A DNA stretch of 64,000 nt from NCBI GenBank assembly GCA_021324795.1, contig JAJPIK010000053.1, positions 62,001-126,000 on the forward strand, written 5' to 3'. Both the position numbers and the translations under genes were made by a program. Origin of the DNA: Chloroflexota bacterium (GTDB taxonomy: Bacteria; Chloroflexota; UBA6077; FW602-bin22; CADDYW01). This document shows, one piece after another, positions 1 to 8,586 of this stretch; position 1 is the stretch's first letter, and every line of letters starts with the position of its first letter. The notes beneath the pieces are model-generated. The model saw nothing but the letters and a program-made list of their open reading frames with translations. It searched no databases and was not told the DNA's origin.

Positions 1-273
1 CAACCTTGATCTCCATGAAAGGCACGAACCCATCCAGAGACGGAGCCTCGAAGAGGTATGGACCGCAGAGATTCGGATGCCAGCCGTACCCGTTCCCCGT
101 GCTTGGGGGACAGATGCCGTGCTACTTTTCGGAGTCTTCGTGAAGTATCCTCTCGTCTATATACGCATTCGGTGGTACCATCCTATCTAGCCCGGATTAG
201 CGTGTCAACTATCCGCTTTGGTCTTGGGTGTTGTAGGATAGCGACAGCGGTTCTTGTTGAATGGGAGGCAGAG
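1..273. other. no supported gene at left edge
   Basis: I see no convincing coding region here. A plus-strand open frame runs through this stretch into the next gene, but its composition is unlike a protein, and the ribosome-binding site and start of the real gene lie at its right end. No repeat, tRNA or clear promoter was recognised. Confidence 0.4.
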
Positions 274-495
274 GTGGCTGAGAGTAACGAGATCGAGTAC
301 GAGATTAGCGCTACCGCGATTGAAGCTTTTATCGGCCTGCACGGCCTGGTACCCATCCCTCCCGAGCTGATGCCGCGTGTCCTGCGAGGGGTCCACGAGC
401 ATCGAGAGGCGATGCGGCGCTTTGCCGCGGCGGGGATTGAGCTGCGCGACGTTTTCCCGTCCCAGGTCTACAAAGTGATGAGGAGCGAGCCATGA
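274..495 (+). CDS. AtzG-like small amidase subunit (DUF4089-type)
   Basis: This 73-residue protein probably serves as the small partner of the amidase that follows. The open frame extends 72 codons further upstream, but I chose the GTG at 274 because GGGAGG lies 5 bases before it and the upstream residues look non-coding. It is a short helical protein with a C-terminal segment around FPSQVYKV. Its stop overlaps the amidase start in ATGA, so the two are translationally coupled. In known biuret/cyanurate pathways AtzG is a small protein of about 70 residues that precedes and stabilises the amidase AtzE, with the same overlap. Family membership is inferred from size, order and weak similarity. 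It could be an unrelated small protein. Confidence 0.6.
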   Translation: MAESNEIEYEISATAIEAFIGLHGLVPIPPELMPRVLRGVHEHREAMRRFAAAGIELRDVFPSQVYKVMRSEP

Positions 496-1883
496 ACTTG
501 GCCTTTGCAACGATCAGCGAGGTTGCGCCAGACGTCGCTCGCGGCGCAATTTCGCCAATCGAGCTTACTCAAGCGGCCCTCGCTCAGATCGAGCGTTTCG
601 AAGGACGTCTCAATTGCTATATCACTGTGCTCCGCGATTCGGCTTTGGAGCAAGCTAGCCGGGCCGAGGCCGAAATTCGTCAGGGTAACTACCGGGGACC
701 GCTGCACGGGATTCCGGTCGCGATCAAAGACAATCTCGAAACTGCCGGTATCCGGAGCACCGCGGGATCGAAGATCCTGGCCGACTATGTGCCAGTGGAA
801 GATACACCTGCCGTCGCTCGCTTGCGCGCAGCCGGTGCGGTCATTCTCGGCAAGACGAACCTGCACGAGTTTGGGATGGGGGCGACATCGATCAATCCCC
901 ACTACGGACCGTCGCGTAATCCATGGAATCCGGAATGCATTACCGGTGGATCAAGTGGCGGGTCTGCCGCGGCAGTGGCGGCCGGAATGTGTCTCGCGGC
1001 CCTTGGGACGGACGCGGGGGGCTCGGTGCGGATTCCTTCGGCCATCTGTGGCGTCGTCGGCCTGAAGCAGACCCACGGGCGGGTGCCCATTCGTGGCTGC
1101 ATCGGCGCGAGCAATCCCACGGTCGACCACATCGGACCAATCACTCGCTCGGTCGCCGACGCCGTGCTGCTCTTACAGGCGATCGTTGGCCCCGATCCCC
1201 GCGATCCTACCACCGAGAACGTTCCGCCACTTCCCGCGAATCTCGACCTCACTGGTGGAGTAGCCGGCCTGCGCATCGGGGTTCCGACCGTGCACTATTT
1301 TGAGGAGACCGACCCCGAGGTCGAGACGCTGGTGCGCACGGCGATTGCCGAGCTCGGCCGTCTGGGCGCGACGATCGTCGACGTTGCGATCCCTGATCAC
1401 CCTGCCCTGCTGGCCGGATTGGCCGGTTTAGGGGCCGAGCGACTTGCTTACCATTGGACCTGGATGCAGACACGGCTTGAAGATTACGGGGTCGACGTCC
1501 AGGTAAGTCTCCTGTCTGCTCAGCTCATACCGGCCGTCGACTATGCCATTGCCCTGCGGGCCCGGCGCATTCTCGCCGAACGCTATCGCGAGGTATTCCA
1601 GCAGGTAGACCTCCTGGCAACGCCGACGGTCGTCGTGCCCGCCTATCGGATTGCCGAGGTCGACGAGACAATGCGAGATCCCGCGCTCCTCGCGCGAAAT
1701 ACTCGTCTGGCGAATCTGACGGGGTTGCCCGCGATCAGCCTGCCGGCCGGATTGACCCAAAGTGGACTGCCAGTTGGCCTGCAGCTCATCGGCCAGGCAT
1801 TCGAGGAAGGTCGCCTGCTCCAGGCCGCGGCCGCGTATGAAAAAGCGACCGATTGGCACACCCGGCGACCGCCTCTGATCTAG
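492..1883 (+). CDS. amidase, amidase-signature family (AtzE/GatA-like)
   Basis: This 463-residue enzyme hydrolyses a carboxamide or ureido bond. The Ser-cisSer-Lys triad of the amidase-signature family is visible: Lys79 in AIKDN, Ser154 in GGSSGGS and Ser178 in GTDAGGS. Length matches AtzE and GatA (about 450-490). A stand-alone GatA would normally sit with GatB and GatC, which are absent here, while the coupled AtzG-like small gene argues for a 1-carboxybiuret-hydrolase-like or related amidase. The nitrile hydratase 27 kb away makes amides, so this could also supply an amidase for that pathway, but nothing in the sequence links them. The 3' end overlaps the convergent rhodanese gene by 4 bases. 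Substrate is unknown. Confidence 0.9.
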   Translation: MNLAFATISEVAPDVARGAISPIELTQAALAQIERFEGRLNCYITVLRDSALEQASRAEAEIRQGNYRGPLHGIPVAIKDNLETAGIRSTAGSKILADYVPVEDTPAVARLRAAGAVILGKTNLHEFGMGATSINPHYGPSRNPWNPECITGGSSGGSAAAVAAGMCLAALGTDAGGSVRIPSAICGVVGLKQTHGRVPIRGCIGASNPTVDHIGPITRSVADAVLLLQAIVGPDPRDPTTENVPPLPANLDLTGGVAGLRIGVPTVHYFEETDPEVETLVRTAIAELGRLGATIVDVAIPDHPALLAGLAGLGAERLAYHWTWMQTRLEDYGVDVQVSLLSAQLIPAVDYAIALRARRILAERYREVFQQVDLLATPTVVVPAYRIAEVDETMRDPALLARNTRLANLTGLPAISLPAGLTQSGLPVGLQLIGQAFEEGRLLQAAAAYEKATDWHTRRPPLI

Positions 1884-2440
1884 CCCTGCTCGACCGGATA
1901 CCCCGCCGCTTTCCAGGCCGGCAATCCGCCTTCGATTGCCCGTGCCTGGTAGCCATCGGATCGGAGCATATCTGCCGCTCGCTCGCATCGTGCGCTTCCC
2001 CGATGTCGCATCATGCAGTAGGTCACGACCGGGCGATCCCTAGGAATCTCGGCCAGGTGTTCTCCCAGTTCATCCACTGGGATGTTCCGCGCGCCGGGCA
2101 GGTGGCCCGCGGCATATTCGTCGGCCGAGCGCACGTCGATGATCGTTGGCGCTCGGCCGACTTCCTGCTGATTTCGTAGCTCCGCCGGGCTGATGTATTC
2201 TTCCATTGCTTGACTCTCCTGAAATTCGTTCGCTCTCAAGTACCACCTGCGTGCCGCCACGATCGCCCAGACAGCCTCGATGATACCAAACGGCCAGGTT
2301 CCGGAGAGCCAGCCATAGGCCGAGGAACCGAGGCAGGCGGCCGCGAATGCCAGCGTGAAATGACGCGAGCGCGGCTCGAGCCAGTAGAACAACAACATCG
2401 CACTGACGGCGATAACACCGAAAACGGTTAGAGCGCTCAT
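1880..2440 (-). CDS. membrane-anchored rhodanese-like protein
   Basis: This 186-residue protein joins a hydrophobic N-terminus (about residues 1-70, three likely membrane segments) to a rhodanese domain (about 80-183). The catalytic loop is CMMRHRGSAR, with the sulfur-accepting Cys followed by basic residues, so sulfurtransferase activity is plausible. An internal ATG begins the rhodanese domain at MEEYISP, and AGGAG lies 9 bases upstream of it, so a soluble rhodanese could be made from the same gene. The N-terminal part resembles small stand-alone membrane proteins. The gene converges on the amidase with a 4-base overlap. Physiological substrate is unknown. Confidence 0.85.
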   Translation of the reverse strand: MSALTVFGVIAVSAMLLFYWLEPRSRHFTLAFAAACLGSSAYGWLSGTWPFGIIEAVWAIVAARRWYLRANEFQESQAMEEYISPAELRNQQEVGRAPTIIDVRSADEYAAGHLPGARNIPVDELGEHLAEIPRDRPVVTYCMMRHRGSARCERAADMLRSDGYQARAIEGGLPAWKAAGYPVEQG

Positions 2441-2743
2441 TCGTGGTAGCTATCCCCGCGCCAGGCCGGTCCGAAAGGCGTTAAGCCACGGCCTGAGCGC
2501 GATCCTGGGCTTCCTCGGCTGCTACTATTATATACTTGTCATATACTCGTGGCGGGAACGGTCTTCAGCGGCTGCCGTCTCTGGCTGATGCCAGTGCTGG
2601 TTGGTTTCTTCGCCCTCCAATTTGAGCGTACGATCCGGAAGTCGCAGCGCATTAGCGCGCCCACGGGCAGAAAGGGAAGGGTGCTTGGTCCTGGATAGGC
2701 CAGAGGGAGAGAGAATTTCAAACGAGAGGGCAGGAGAAAGAAC
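2441..2743. other. intergenic region between divergent rhodanese and methyltransferase genes
   Basis: The region lies between two divergently transcribed genes and should hold both promoters. An AT-rich patch near 2522-2550 contains two close copies of ATATACT followed by TG or CG, an island of low GC in GC-rich DNA and the best promoter or operator candidate. No gene is supported. Confidence 0.4.
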
Positions 2744-3589
2744 ATGGATGAGCTATCCCATCGATCGGAAACTATCGCACCGGAGATTATCGCCCACTAT
2801 TCCGAGGGGGTCGAGCAGGATCGTCTGCTCCGCAATCGAAGTCGACTGGAGTATGCACGTACGCAAGAGCTACTGCGCCGGCATCTGCCGGAACCGCCCG
2901 CGACGATTCTGGACGTCGGCGGTGGACCCGGTGTTTACGCTTGCTGGCTCGCGTCGGAGGGCTATGAAGTTCATCTGGTTGATGCGGTGCCGCTCCACGT
3001 CGAGCAGGCACTCCGTGCGTCCGAGGCGCAGCCGGGTTGCCCTCTCGCCAGCGTCCGACTCGGCGATGCTCGACAGCTTCTCCAAGCTGATGCGAGCGCC
3101 GACGTCGTCCTGCTGCTCGGTCCGCTTTATCACCTGACTGAAAGACAGGATCGTCTCCAGGCATTGGGCGAGGCGAAGCGAGTGGTGCGCCCCGCTGGCT
3201 TGGTCTTCGCGGTGGGCATTAGCCGCTTCGCCTCGTTGCTCGATGGCTTGATGTCGGAATATCTGGATGATCCAGCCTTCGCCCGGATCGTCGAGCAGGA
3301 TCTCGCGACTGGTCAGCATCGCAATCCAACGAATCATCCCGGATACTTCACGACTGCCTTTCTCCACCACCCGGATGAGCTGCAAAGGGAAGTGCGCGAA
3401 GCTGGCCTGAAGGTCGTGGAGATAGTTGGGCTCGAGGGACCGGGCGGATGGTTGGTCCACGATTTCGAAAGCTGGTGGAGCAATCCGGAGCGGCGTGTGC
3501 ACCTATTGTCCGCGGCGCGCGCCGTGGAGCATGAGCCAAGCTTGCTCGGGTTGAGCGCGCATTTGCTGGTCGTCGCAAGAAAGGACTAA
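2744..3589 (+). CDS. SAM-dependent methyltransferase, class I
   Basis: This 281-residue protein carries the SAM-binding motif I as ILDVGGGPG (residues 55-63), followed by an acidic ribose-binding position in VHLVDAV, then LGPLYHL, typical of UbiE/type-11 methyltransferases. The start ATG follows AGGAGA by 6 bases. No metal-site or substrate-recognition motif is obvious, and the neighbours do not reveal a pathway. The rhodanese runs divergently and an acetyltransferase remnant follows directly. A small-molecule O- or N-methyltransferase is most likely; substrate unknown. Confidence 0.88.
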   Translation: MDELSHRSETIAPEIIAHYSEGVEQDRLLRNRSRLEYARTQELLRRHLPEPPATILDVGGGPGVYACWLASEGYEVHLVDAVPLHVEQALRASEAQPGCPLASVRLGDARQLLQADASADVVLLLGPLYHLTERQDRLQALGEAKRVVRPAGLVFAVGISRFASLLDGLMSEYLDDPAFARIVEQDLATGQHRNPTNHPGYFTTAFLHHPDELQREVREAGLKVVEIVGLEGPGGWLVHDFESWWSNPERRVHLLSAARAVEHEPSLLGLSAHLLVVARKD

Positions 3590-3657
3590 AGTCCAAGTGT
3601 TCGAGGATGGCATCACGCATCGGCGATTGGAGAACCGGATCGGTGAGGTGATCGTAA

Positions 3658-3756
3658 GTCTTGACGAGCGGCAAACAGCGCGTGGAGGCTCTTCGCTTTT
3701 ACGAGCATCGTGGCTACGAAGCGACCGGATTGCGCTTCGTCAAGCGGCTGTCATGA
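3658..3756 (+). pseudogene. GNAT acetyltransferase C-terminal remnant
   Basis: Frame 1 reads LTSGKQRVEALRFYEHRGYEATGLRF before a stop at 3754-3756. This is the usual last strand-helix-strand of GNAT acetyltransferases, where a Tyr-containing helix follows the acetyl-CoA site. The N-terminal two thirds of the domain are missing and the frame is closed upstream. Its last sense codon (TCA) is also the reverse-strand stop of the ketopantoate-reductase gene. Confidence 0.6.
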
Positions 3757-4737
3757 CCGAATCGTCGGCGGGGCTCTCATTGTGGTCCGAACCATCTCGA
3801 GGAGTTGGGCCGGCGTGTATCCGCCGGGCGGATCTCCGCGCTCGGCGGCGACGCGTGAGAGAGCGGCGATCAGGCGATTCGCCGGTGTTGGGATGCCTTG
3901 CTGCTCGCCAACTCGAACGATCTCGCCGTTGAAGAAATCGACTTCGTTCTTACCTCGACCCAGGCGGAAGTCCATCCAAGTGGATCCATACATCGGCACC
4001 GGCGGGGGTGGAGAGCTGGCCGCCGGGCCAACGGGCGGAATCGGATCGTGAGCGATCCCCGCCGCGGTCAGAGTGGTGCTGGCTTCGTCGCGAAGCATCT
4101 GGATCAGTTGGCAGGCGGCCGGATCCGCGAACGCTTCGTGGACCGGCAGGTTACAGAGGGCGAAGATAGCGTTATGGCAGTTGCCGACGAGCTTGGTCCA
4201 CTTGGGGGCCATGATCCGTGGGTGGACGGAAGCCTGAAAGCCGGCCCGGCGTGCGGCCTCGGTGACTGATTGAGCTAGATCATCGGTTCCCTCCGGATAA
4301 ACTCCGATTGCGAGCGAGCGAGGTCCCAGCGCTTCCACCGTGCCAGGCTCGAGGTACTGGGCGCCGATGACGTTCAATCCCCCGTAGACGCGCGTGAAGT
4401 ACGCATTGGCGAGCTCTTCGTTGCGAACGCCGTTCTGTAAACAGACGATCGGGGTATCCGAGGAATACCGCCGCCGTAGCTCAGCCAGCGCTTCAGGTGT
4501 ATCGTGTGATTTGACGGTCAGAATGAGGACGTCGTCCATTTGGGGAAGCGGCTCGATCGCCGCGGCTACCGAGACAATCGTCTCGGTGTGATCGGTTTCG
4601 ACGATGCGAAGTCCGCGGGCTTTAATCTGGGCGACGTGAGCCGGTCGGCCGATCAGAACGACGGCTTCGCCCGCTTGATACAGGCGCCCTCCAAACAGGC
4701 TGCCGACGCCACCGGCACCATAGATAACGTAGCGCAT
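3751..4737 (-). CDS. ketopantoate reductase (PanE/ApbA) family protein
   Basis: This 328-residue protein starts with a Rossmann NADP-binding motif, GAGGVGSLFG at residues 7-16, and has the C-terminal helical domain of ApbA/PanE enzymes, including the conserved KLVGNCHNA region. The family reduces 2-dehydropantoate to pantoate with NADPH. The gene lies 28 bases beyond the last gene of a carbohydrate-type ABC transporter on the same strand, so it may reduce another 2-oxo acid derived from the imported substrate. True pantothenate biosynthesis cannot be excluded. Confidence 0.82.
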   Translation of the reverse strand: MRYVIYGAGGVGSLFGGRLYQAGEAVVLIGRPAHVAQIKARGLRIVETDHTETIVSVAAAIEPLPQMDDVLILTVKSHDTPEALAELRRRYSSDTPIVCLQNGVRNEELANAYFTRVYGGLNVIGAQYLEPGTVEALGPRSLAIGVYPEGTDDLAQSVTEAARRAGFQASVHPRIMAPKWTKLVGNCHNAIFALCNLPVHEAFADPAACQLIQMLRDEASTTLTAAGIAHDPIPPVGPAASSPPPPVPMYGSTWMDFRLGRGKNEVDFFNGEIVRVGEQQGIPTPANRLIAALSRVAAERGDPPGGYTPAQLLEMVRTTMRAPPTIRS

Positions 4738-4765
4738 TAGGTTTTTGCCTCATTTTTAAGAGGGA

Positions 4766-5635
4766 TCATGTCTTAAGCGCTCCGGCGGTGATGCCGCGGA
4801 TGAAATAGCGCATCCCCAACAGGAACAGGATGATCAAGGGAACCGAGGCGATCACGTAGGCGGCGAACTTGGGACCAAACTCGATCACATCGAACGAATC
4901 GAACTCGGTGAGGCCAACGCTGACGACCTGGTTCGCCTTGGTAGCGATCGAGAGTAACGGCCAGATGTAGTCGTTGTAATGGTCGAAGGCGTCGACGACG
5001 GCGAGGGTGACCAGAATTGGATATGACAGTGGCACGGCGATCAGCCGATAGATCTGCCATTCCGAGGCGCCGTCGATCCGGCCGGCTTCGAAGAGGTCTT
5101 CCGGTAGGGTCGCGAAGAAGGACCGGCAGAGCAAGACACCAAAGGCAACCGACTGGGCAGACCAGGGAAGAATAAGCACCCAGGGGGTATCGATCAGTCC
5201 CAACTGCTTTACCAGAACGTAGCGCGGCACCAGAGTGAGCATCGAGGGAACCATCATCAAGGCGAGCAAAAGGAAATAGAAGAACTCTTTACCCGGGAAG
5301 CGGTGCCGGGCGAAAGCGTAGCTGCCTAACGAGGAGCAGACCACGGTCAGGAAAGTCGCGACCGCGACGAGCGGAACCGTGTTGACGACATACGGGGCGA
5401 TCACTGTCCAGCCCCGGGTGTAGTTGTCGAAGACCCACGGATTCGGCAATGACCAGAAGCTCGCGATGATCTCGCCGTAGCTCTTGAAGGACATGATCAG
5501 GAGGTAAACGATCGGGAAGAAGACCAGCAGCAGGAGGATCGTGACGGTGCACCAATTGGCGACGTTCGGTAGCTTGCGCACTAGCCGAGGGCTCACTGCT
5601 GCTCGGGAAGCAAAGGCAGCTCCCGTCGTTTCCAT
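4766..5635 (-). CDS. carbohydrate-type ABC transporter permease, MalG family
   Basis: This 289-residue inner-membrane permease has about six hydrophobic segments and an EAA-like loop near EAGRIDGASEWQIYRLIAVP, which contacts the ATPase in this family. I chose the ATG at 5635 because AGGAGG precedes it by 4 bases and the upstream extension overlaps the preceding permease gene. It forms a heterodimer with the next permease. The order binding protein, MalF-type, MalG-type is standard. No ATP-binding subunit is encoded nearby, so a shared ATPase elsewhere must energise it. Confidence 0.9.
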   Translation of the reverse strand: METTGAAFASRAAVSPRLVRKLPNVANWCTVTILLLLVFFPIVYLLIMSFKSYGEIIASFWSLPNPWVFDNYTRGWTVIAPYVVNTVPLVAVATFLTVVCSSLGSYAFARHRFPGKEFFYFLLLALMMVPSMLTLVPRYVLVKQLGLIDTPWVLILPWSAQSVAFGVLLCRSFFATLPEDLFEAGRIDGASEWQIYRLIAVPLSYPILVTLAVVDAFDHYNDYIWPLLSIATKANQVVSVGLTEFDSFDVIEFGPKFAAYVIASVPLIILFLLGMRYFIRGITAGALKT

Positions 5636-5643
5636 CGCTCCTC

Positions 5644-6594
5644 CTAAGCCTCGTACTCGACGCTGGATTTGACGAGAGTGAAGTTCAGTACCGTACCGAT
5701 CATGATCACAATAAAAAGAACCAGCGCGATCGCCGAGGCGTAGCCGTACTTCCCGAAGCGAAACGCCGCGTAATACATCTCCAAGGCCGGAGTGTAGGTT
5801 GCATCGAGCGGGCCACCGCCGGTCAGCACCAGGATGTACCAGAAGCCTTGCATCTGGGCGATGAATCCGAGAACGGCGCACAATCGGAACTGGGGAACGA
5901 GCAGGTGGAAGTCGATGTGCCAGATGCGTCGGAGCGCGGTCGCTCCGTCGACTCGGGCGGCGTCGATCACGTCAGCGGGAATGCTCATCAGGCCGCCAAG
6001 GTAAATCAGAAAAGGCAGAACAACTACCCAGGGGAAGCCGATAAAGATGATCGCGCCTAGTGCAGTCCCAGGGTCGCCAAGCCAGGGACGGGCCAATGCC
6101 CCGAGGCCAATTGCCTTGAGTAGATTATTGACCAAGCCAATGCTCGGATGGTAGATCTGCTGCCAGAGCAGAATTGTCGCCATCGTCGGCATCACCAGCG
6201 GAGTGACGAAGAGGGTGCGCAACCAGTACTGAGCCCGATAGGGACGGATTTGATAGATCAGCTCGGCCACGAGAAACGGGACTGTGAGGTACTTGCCGAT
6301 CGTCGCGACCAAGAGGATCAGGAGATTTTGGGTTCCGACCTGGATATACCGATCTTGTACCATCGTGACGAAGTTCTGTAGGCCAACGAAGTCGATCTGG
6401 TCTAGACCGGGTTGCCAGTCGGTGAACGCGTAAACCAGACCGGCGAGCGCCGGATAGTAACTAAAGACGAGGGTCAAGGCAAAAACCGGCAAAATAAAAA
6501 GATAAGAGATACGGTGCTCGTAGATCGACCACCAGAGCAGGGAGAGTCCCCCTCGTCGAGGCCAGGGGACGCGGGCTTGTTGCGTGGTAACCAT
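5644..6594 (-). CDS. carbohydrate-type ABC transporter permease, MalF/UgpA family
   Basis: This 316-residue protein has the N-terminal membrane anchor and permease domain of MalF/UgpA-type subunits. The EAA loop is seen at DAARVDGATALRRIWHIDFH. It lies 12 bases after the binding-protein gene and 8 bases before the second permease, all on the minus strand, so the three form one operon. Substrate cannot be read from the permease; the family imports sugars, polyols or glycerol phosphates. Confidence 0.92.
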   Translation of the reverse strand: MVTTQQARVPWPRRGGLSLLWWSIYEHRISYLFILPVFALTLVFSYYPALAGLVYAFTDWQPGLDQIDFVGLQNFVTMVQDRYIQVGTQNLLILLVATIGKYLTVPFLVAELIYQIRPYRAQYWLRTLFVTPLVMPTMATILLWQQIYHPSIGLVNNLLKAIGLGALARPWLGDPGTALGAIIFIGFPWVVVLPFLIYLGGLMSIPADVIDAARVDGATALRRIWHIDFHLLVPQFRLCAVLGFIAQMQGFWYILVLTGGGPLDATYTPALEMYYAAFRFGKYGYASAIALVLFIVIMIGTVLNFTLVKSSVEYEA

Positions 6595-6606
6595 GTCTGG
6601 CCTTCT

Positions 6607-8343
6607 CTACTTGCGCGGTGTCGGCCGCTGCTCGGGCTTATCCGGGTGTAACCCTTGATCCTTGATCAGTCGAGGCACAGTATCCTCGAAGCTTTTTTGG
6701 AGGCTCTTGAAGTATTCGGCATCGCCAATCTTGTTACTGAACCAACGTTGGGTCAGGTCCACGTAATCGCGGGCGGCTTGCTGCTCATTCAAGAGTGCGC
6801 CACCGTAGTTCGAGGCGTTGGGACCGGCCGGCCCAATGTCTTTCATTTGGTCGAAGCGTTGTTTCCAGACGTCGGGCATCTCGACGCCAAGAATCGGCAT
6901 TGGCCCGACCAGGTCACCACCGGGCTGGGTTAGTCCGGCGAGCATAAACTCCTTGGCGACTGGCGGACTGGTGAGGAACTGGAAGAAATCAACCTCCAGG
7001 TCGTTTTGCTTCTGATCTTTCTTCGGAATCACCCAAAAGCCCAGATCCCCGACGAACGTGCGCTGAGGGGCTTCGATCAGCTTCGAGTCGTCGAAGGTAA
7101 CGTACGGGAACACACTATAATTGAACCGTTTGATGCTGGCGTTCGGCGCCCCGACTATCTTTTCGTAGACCGGGAAGAAGACCGGCTGATCCGACCACAT
7201 CGCGGCTTTGCCGGCGATGAAGGCCTGACGCGCGAGCTCGCGACTCAGGCCAAAGTAACCGGGATCACAGTAGTTGACCATCTTGCGCATGTGGTTCCCA
7301 TAGGCGTCCCGGAAGATGTCACTGTCAACGATGAACTTCTTATCGAGGATCGCCGCGACGACCCGGTTCGGATTGTTGGTCATCTCGGTGTAGTCGTCGT
7401 TGTAGGGATCTTTCGGATTGTACTGCCACTTGCCGTCGACGTCCGGGCGGTAGTTGAAGTCGCCTTTCTGGGAACGAGTATACTGCACCGTATCACGGAT
7501 GTACGAGTCGAGGAAGAGGCGGCGCCACCAGCCAAGATTCATGCGCCAGAAGCCGTCATAATCGCCTTCGATCGAAAATGCCTGAATGCCCGCTTTTTTC
7601 AGCGTTTCGGCGATGTTCATCAGCTCGGTCCAGGTCGTCGGTGGCTTGGTTGGATCGAGGCCAGCCTTCTTGAAAAGATCCTGATTATAGAACCAGACGA
7701 CGTTCGTCCGCATCAAGTTCATTTGCTGGATGGCATTGGTTGGCGAATCCGGGCGCCAGGTACCGGGCTGGAAGGTATCGATCCACTTCTTGTCGACATA
7801 CGGGCTCTGGCGCTGCAGGTAGGGGGTGAGGTCGACGAACTTGTCGGCGGCAAGCAGATCCTGCAGAAAAGTCGCGGTCATCATTGACGACTTCGTTCCG
7901 CCGGTGATCTGAGCGCGCGCCCAGTCCGAGTAGCCATCCTGCGGCTTGACGTCGACTTGCACCTTGACGTTCGGATACTTCTTCATGTAAAGGTTGGCCA
8001 CCACTTGCAGGCCGGAGCCGACGCCGTACTGCTGCTCCGGCGTAAGGAGAATCTGTCCCGAGTGATCCACCGCGCTCGCGGCTTGCGCCTGGGGGGTGAC
8101 CGTCGTGCTAGTCCGAGGAGTTGGTTTCGGCGCCGCCGTCGGAGACATCGCCGACCCGGCCGGAGTAGTCGCCGCGGCGGCCGAAGGCGCGGTTGGAGCT
8201 AGGGCCGCGTTCGCGGTTGGTTGCGCGGGCGATCCCCCCGCGCAGGCAAGGACACTGATGCCCGCGATGCCAACGAGACCAGCTAAAAAGGCGCGTCGCG
8301 CAACAGCTTGCGAAGCTCCGGTGCCAACGTTTGGCAGACTCAT
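6607..8343 (-). CDS. extracellular solute-binding lipoprotein (family 1-like), Tat-type signal
   Basis: This 578-residue protein begins with a twin-arginine hydrophobic signal (RRAFLAG) ending in the lipobox VLAC, then a long Ala/Pro/Thr linker to about residue 90, typical of surface-anchored binding proteins in monoderm bacteria. The mature part resembles large sugar-binding proteins. GGAGGG lies 9 bases upstream of the ATG. It is the first gene of the ABC operon and provides substrate specificity. The ligand is not identifiable. At about 580 residues it is longer than the usual 420-450. Confidence 0.88.
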   Translation of the reverse strand: MSLPNVGTGASQAVARRAFLAGLVGIAGISVLACAGGSPAQPTANAALAPTAPSAAAATTPAGSAMSPTAAPKPTPRTSTTVTPQAQAASAVDHSGQILLTPEQQYGVGSGLQVVANLYMKKYPNVKVQVDVKPQDGYSDWARAQITGGTKSSMMTATFLQDLLAADKFVDLTPYLQRQSPYVDKKWIDTFQPGTWRPDSPTNAIQQMNLMRTNVVWFYNQDLFKKAGLDPTKPPTTWTELMNIAETLKKAGIQAFSIEGDYDGFWRMNLGWWRRLFLDSYIRDTVQYTRSQKGDFNYRPDVDGKWQYNPKDPYNDDYTEMTNNPNRVVAAILDKKFIVDSDIFRDAYGNHMRKMVNYCDPGYFGLSRELARQAFIAGKAAMWSDQPVFFPVYEKIVGAPNASIKRFNYSVFPYVTFDDSKLIEAPQRTFVGDLGFWVIPKKDQKQNDLEVDFFQFLTSPPVAKEFMLAGLTQPGGDLVGPMPILGVEMPDVWKQRFDQMKDIGPAGPNASNYGGALLNEQQAARDYVDLTQRWFSNKIGDAEYFKSLQKSFEDTVPRLIKDQGLHPDKPEQRPTPRK

Positions 8344-8526
8344 CGTCTAATTCCCTCCAAATAATTCCGCCAAAAGATTGCCAATCGTGGACGATACGTT
8401 GGAGCACGTGGATACAGTATTGGGGCGACCAAATCCATCTTAGAGGCCGCATTGCGTCGAGTCAATCCCTCATGATCCCTTATGCCCTCATTGCGGTAAA
8501 AAAGACGCCTGGGGTGCCTTAAATGC

Positions 8527-8555
8527 TTGACGCCGATTGTTTCTATCTGTAATAT
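8527..8555 (+). promoter_or_regulatory. promoter of the arsR-merA operon
   Basis: TTGACG and TAATAT are separated by exactly 17 bases, a good sigma-70-type promoter, about 30 bases before the ArsR-family start. The AT-rich stretch after the -10 (ATAAATACGCATAAACG) is a likely operator for the repressor encoded directly downstream. Confidence 0.6.
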
Positions 8556-8586
8556 AAATACGCATAAACGAATGTGAGGATGTGTC

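Noticed and set aside
1-124. Minus-strand open stretch reading GWHPNLCGPYLFEAP at the left edge
   Set aside because: It looks somewhat protein-like but has no start codon, is cut by the window edge and by a TAG near 125. Too little to call.
7006-7887. A 293-codon plus-strand frame opposite the sugar-binding lipoprotein
   Set aside because: No motif, no ribosome-binding site, and it lies entirely within a clear minus-strand gene.
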